Assembly: GCA_002731275.1 (NCBI GenBank)
Contig: PCBK01000019.1
Coordinates: forward strand, 1 to 64,000
Source of the DNA: Deltaproteobacteria bacterium
GTDB taxonomy: Bacteria; Myxococcota_C; UBA6777
Reading direction: 5' to 3'
DNA length: 64,000 nucleotides
A program made the position numbers and the translations under genes. Of this stretch, positions 60,861 through 64,000 are shown one piece after another. A model generated the notes under the pieces. It searched no databases. It saw only the letters and a program-made list of their open reading frames with translations, and had not been told where the DNA came from. Positions within the stretch are counted from its first letter, which is position 1; each line of letters begins with the position of its first letter.

Positions 60861-62708
60861 TCAGGGGCGGGTTTTGCGTCGGAGGCTGAAGAGTAGCAAG
60901 AATGCCATGAGCATTCCCGCCGGGAGTGAGGGAGCAGTCTGTGAGCAACCACAGCCTTGTGTGGGGGGTTGTGCAGTGTCCGAGCTCGTCTCTGTCATAG
61001 GGGCTGCGTCAGTGGTTTGTTCGTGCTGGGTGGTGGATTCGTTGGGAGGCTCTGTGGAGAGTGCTTCTGTGGAAGGTGTCTCAGTGAGCAATTCTTGTGG
61101 ACTTGCGTCTGGTGTGGTTTCCGTTGCTGCCTCAGGTGCGGTGATTCTCTCTGTGGTGGTTTCAGATGTTGGTTCAGTGATGGGTTCAGTATTTGGTTCG
61201 TTTGTGGTTTCAGATGCCGGTTCGGTGAATGCTTCGGTGATTGGTTCGGAGGTGCAGGTCTTGGGTCCACCAGCTTTGCCTTCGAGGGTGAGCTGTGTCC
61301 AGCCTTTGGGTTGGAATTTTCTACGATTGGAGCCTGTGGCTTGTGCGGCTTGTGCGACAACGAGGAGCTTGATATTTTTTTGTGTGGGGAGGAGGAGACA
61401 GTGTTGGAGGGTGTTTGTCTTGGAGTGGGCGACTTGTTTGTTGTTGACGTACAGGGTGAGAGAAGCGATTCCACGTTTCTCGGGGTCTTTAGCGGTGATC
61501 TGGATGTGTTTGGCGCCGGTGAGCGAGTCGTTGTCTTTGAGGCCAGTGATGGTTAGTGTGGGTTTGCGTGCGTAGGGTGCGGCCATAGGGTCTCCGAGGA
61601 CGAGGTTACGCCAGTAAACGTAAGGCATACGCCGGTGGTAAGCCTCTGCGAGAGTGCTCCCGTCGACATAATCGACGAGTAAGTAGCGGCTAGGGAAGAC
61701 GTTGTTGAGTGGTTCATCAGTGGTGCCATGGGCACCTGCGACGCCTTTTGCGACCCAGCGGGCGATGGAGACTTGGCTCTGTCCCGAGGCGGCGAAGTTT
61801 TTGGGGACAGCGCCGAAGCTCGTGAGGTTATCCGTGAGGCTACCGGGCAGATAGGTGTTGCCTTCGATGGTTTTGCCGAGTGTCGCAGTGCCTGTGATAA
61901 AGGCTGCGAGTGAGAGACCGGTGAGATCTGTGTTGAAGGGTTGTCTGACGACATCTGTGAGGCCACGTTGTTTGAGCTGTTGGATGACACCATCGTACTC
62001 ACGATCCAGGACGCCCCGTGCTTTGTCCCTTCCGTCCATCAGCAGGAAGCGACCCTTTGCGCCCCCATTTTTTTCGGCATCGAGAGCGCTCTGGAGGAGC
62101 TTCTCGGCGTCTTTGTAAGAGCGGCCGTTGAGCATCGTGACGAGTAGGGGGGCGAGTGTATATTGCCCACTCTTTGTGCTCCCATTGTCGATGTAGTAGT
62201 AAAACCCTTTGCCTGTCCATTCTGGTCGGAAAGGGCCGCTGCGAAAGGCGTTGCGATAGGACGCGGCGAAGTATTTGTTTTTGTAGCCGGGAGTCTCACC
62301 GAGGATCGGTTTGTTGTTGGCGGTGGACTTCCAGATCCCAAGTGTGGCAGCGAGAGAAGCTCGTCCTCCTGGAAGGCTAACGCGCAGTGGCACACCACGG
62401 ATCAGCAGGACTGCTTCGACGCGCTTGAGGATGCCGGCTTTTTTGAGACAGGCTTCGAAGGGGGTAAGGAGCTTTGCTCGGTATGCGGCGAGGGTCATGT
62501 CATTTTGTGTGGGCAGATCGAGTAAGCAGACGTGTCCAGGTGGGAGTTGTCGCTTTTGGGCATACGTCTGTGCGAGGGTGACACTCTCAGGTATGTTTTT
62601 GTTGGCGATCACTGCGACACTGTCTGGTCCTGGGACTGCTTTGGCGGTCGAGGGCGAGAGCAGCAGGGTTGTGCAGACCAGCGCCAAAAAGAAGCTCATT
62701 TTGGACAT
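60861..62708 (-). CDS. TIGR03790-type exported protein with MYXO-CTERM-like tail
   Basis: A 615-residue protein. The signal peptide ends near STAKA, then the core (about 25-385) has the features of the TIGR03790 family: VAVIANKNIPESVTLAQTYA near the start, a LLIRGVPLRVSLPG segment and a RGVLDREYDG region. A beta-rich region follows, then a Thr/Glu/Pro-rich spacer (about 490-580) and a C-terminal sorting tail (GCGCS, hydrophobic stretch, RRKTR). That tail places the mature protein at the cell surface in myxobacteria. AGGA lies eight bases before ATG 62708. Confidence 0.8.
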   Translation of the reverse strand: MSKMSFFLALVCTTLLLSPSTAKAVPGPDSVAVIANKNIPESVTLAQTYAQKRQLPPGHVCLLDLPTQNDMTLAAYRAKLLTPFEACLKKAGILKRVEAVLLIRGVPLRVSLPGGRASLAATLGIWKSTANNKPILGETPGYKNKYFAASYRNAFRSGPFRPEWTGKGFYYYIDNGSTKSGQYTLAPLLVTMLNGRSYKDAEKLLQSALDAEKNGGAKGRFLLMDGRDKARGVLDREYDGVIQQLKQRGLTDVVRQPFNTDLTGLSLAAFITGTATLGKTIEGNTYLPGSLTDNLTSFGAVPKNFAASGQSQVSIARWVAKGVAGAHGTTDEPLNNVFPSRYLLVDYVDGSTLAEAYHRRMPYVYWRNLVLGDPMAAPYARKPTLTITGLKDNDSLTGAKHIQITAKDPEKRGIASLTLYVNNKQVAHSKTNTLQHCLLLPTQKNIKLLVVAQAAQATGSNRRKFQPKGWTQLTLEGKAGGPKTCTSEPITEAFTEPASETTNEPNTEPITEPTSETTTERITAPEAATETTPDASPQELLTETPSTEALSTEPPNESTTQHEQTTDAAPMTETSSDTAQPPTQGCGCSQTAPSLPAGMLMAFLLLFSLRRKTRP

Positions 62709-62769
62709 CGTTTGCGTCCTCTTTGTTGTTGAATGGGTGTGGGAAATGGTGTCAAAAAATGCAACGGCT

Positions 62770-64000
62770 TTATTCTGTGCAGGTGCGTGTTTTTCCGTCG
62801 CTTTCGAGTTTTAGTTTGCAGGCATTGTCTTGTGTGCAAGCGCGACTTTCTTTGCAGTCTTCTTCGGACAGTGGGAGGCATTGTGAGGTGACCTTATTGT
62901 CCTTTTTGAATCGGTAGATCACACAATTTCCACTCTCCAGGCAGTTATCACTTTGCTTACAGTCTTTGGGGTAGATCGGCTCACAAGTGTCGCCAACTTT
63001 GTTGCACTGACCATCGAGTTTGCACGCATCGCTCTTTTTACAGTGATTGTCTTCGAGTGGAGCGCAATAGGGGAGCGCGGTGGGATCTGTTGGTTTGGTG
63101 TAGCCGCACGCACCAAGCTCTCTGCAACCGGAGCTATTTTGACAGTGCTCTGTACGAGCTGGGGCACAGTCGAGACCATCTCGTGCACAATCACCATATT
63201 CTCGGCATGCTGGTGTCGCTGCGCATACAGCGTCTGATACAGCCACACATACATAGCGGAGATTTTGTTGTTTTCCAACAGGGCTCCATTTGCACAATCC
63301 ATTGGTTTTGCACACATTGCTTTGTTTGCACTCATCGTCTGCGCCGGCCTGACAGAGGTTGTTGATCGCGGAACACTCACCGTACTCTTTGCATCGTTGT
63401 GTTTTTTCGCAGTCGTCATCACGTGTGGCGATGCAGGTCCCTGTCGCTTTGGAGAATGTGCACATTCCCTCCTCTTTGCAGCGTGTGGAGGTGGTGCAGT
63501 CTTGTGTGGAGGTGGCGACACAGCGTTGTCCACTCCGTGTGCAGCGACCTTCGCTTTTGCATGTGTCACCGTCTTTACAATCGACACATTCATCTGAGGA
63601 TTCCTTGAAGGCACATTTTCCTTGTGTGTTGCACTGTGTGCTCTTTTCACAGTCTTCGGTGCTGCTGGTGATACAGGTGTTGGCGCCACCGATGTCGAGG
63701 ATAAGCGCGAGGCATTTTCCTTGTTTTTTGCATAGCTCACCACGTTGGCAGTCTGCGTCAGTCAGCACGATACATGTGGATTGGCCATCTGCGTCGCGTC
63801 CAAAGCTACATTTGCCTTGTTTGCGACAACCTTCGCTCTTTTGGCAATCTTTGTTGCTCCCCCAAGTACAACGTTCACCTTGTCGGGTGCATTTTCCTTC
63901 CTGTTGGCACAACGCGCTCTGTTCACAATCTTGATGTGAACCTGCGATACACATCGCGATGGTTCCGGCTTCTTGTGTCGCTGTGCAGCGTCCTTCTTGT
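62770..64000 (-). CDS. Four-Cys-repeat protein, 5' end beyond the window
   Basis: At least 410 residues of repeats of about 27-45 residues with four Cys each, for example CRKQGKCSFG and CKEEGMCTFS followed by a DCxxSxxC segment. The reading frame continues upstream of the first Met (63954) to the window edge with the same repeat pattern, so the true start lies outside. It ends in CKLKLESDGKTRTCTE. The repeat matches the lipoprotein at 12007-13005, so the two are paralogues. The spacer between repeats is more variable here. Probably a disulfide-rich extracytoplasmic protein. Confidence 0.72.
   Translation of the reverse strand, partial: QEGRCTATQEAGTIAMCIAGSHQDCEQSALCQQEGKCTRQGERCTWGSNKDCQKSEGCRKQGKCSFGRDADGQSTCIVLTDADCQRGELCKKQGKCLALILDIGGANTCITSSTEDCEKSTQCNTQGKCAFKESSDECVDCKDGDTCKSEGRCTRSGQRCVATSTQDCTTSTRCKEEGMCTFSKATGTCIATRDDDCEKTQRCKEYGECSAINNLCQAGADDECKQSNVCKTNGLCKWSPVGKQQNLRYVCVAVSDAVCAATPACREYGDCARDGLDCAPARTEHCQNSSGCRELGACGYTKPTDPTALPYCAPLEDNHCKKSDACKLDGQCNKVGDTCEPIYPKDCKQSDNCLESGNCVIYRFKKDNKVTSQCLPLSEEDCKESRACTQDNACKLKLESDGKTRTCTE

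Overview
The window is a chromosomal stretch of about 64 kb with roughly balanced base composition and about 42 protein genes. I found no rRNA, tRNA, CRISPR array, insertion sequence or phage gene. The content points to Myxococcota or a close relative (the old deltaproteobacteria). The evidence is a MYXO-CTERM-like sorting tail (GCGCS, hydrophobic stretch, RR), AgmX/PglI-type C-terminal domains, MopE-type Cys/Asp-rich repeats, a TIGR03790-type protein, a Ser/Thr kinase with a PEGA domain, a caspase-like peptidase and many exported HEAT-repeat proteins. The base composition is low for classical myxobacteria, so an uncultured or marine lineage is plausible; that is inference.

Layout. 0.2-3.8 kb: membrane rhodanese and OPT-family transporter (overlapping genes), then a leucine-rich-repeat protein. 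3.9-11.3 kb: four consecutive forward HEAT-repeat genes; two carry AgmX domains, one is a lipoprotein, and the last is fused to a THUMP/N2-guanine-type RNA methyltransferase. 11.4-17.5 kb: AlkB-like oxygenase, a lipoprotein of tandem four-Cys repeats, and a 1484-residue exported HEAT protein. 17.7-20 kb: membrane-anchored GH31 glycosidase that looks like a sulfoquinovosidase but lacks the sulfonate-binding Arg. 20.2-23.8 kb: a compact operon of ECF sigma factor, single-pass membrane protein with a DUF4384-like periplasmic domain, and an exported caspase-like peptidase fused to a probable outer-membrane barrel, closed by a strong terminator. 23.9-28.6 kb: exported helical-repeat protein, orphan histidine kinase, TetR regulator with a clear operator, and an overlapping ABC1/UbiB-type kinase. 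28.8-32 kb: lipoprotein with 14 MopE motifs. 32-38.4 kb: reverse operon of small hypothetical protein, MoxR ATPase, DUF58 protein, TgpA-like transglutaminase and M20 peptidase. 38.4-43 kb: bacterial calpain divergent from a MshEN-zinc ribbon-Ser/Thr kinase-TM-PEGA fusion. 43-50.3 kb: helical-repeat protein, alpha/beta hydrolase, exported DUF2252 protein with a barrel protein, and a triple lamin-tail-domain lipoprotein. 50.5-53.5 kb: Dps, class II photolyase and a TetR regulator sharing operator-like motifs. 53.5-58.1 kb: another HEAT protein, an unrecognised protein, a free-standing ThrRS editing domain and a sirtuin. 58.1-64 kb: Stig1-like Cys-rich lipoprotein with a degenerate cytochrome-like tail, a tail-anchored zinc-ribbon protein, a TIGR03790/MYXO-CTERM protein, and a second four-Cys-repeat protein running off the window end.

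The region is dominated by cell-envelope and surface proteins and by signalling proteins. The most system-like unit is the sigma / membrane protein / caspase-barrel operon. Its layout suggests envelope-stress signalling in which a periplasmic caspase could act on a membrane anti-sigma factor. The MshEN-kinase fusion and the calpain are the other strong candidates for new biology. Several genes appear to use GTG or TTG starts supported by good Shine-Dalgarno sequences; I corrected starts accordingly.
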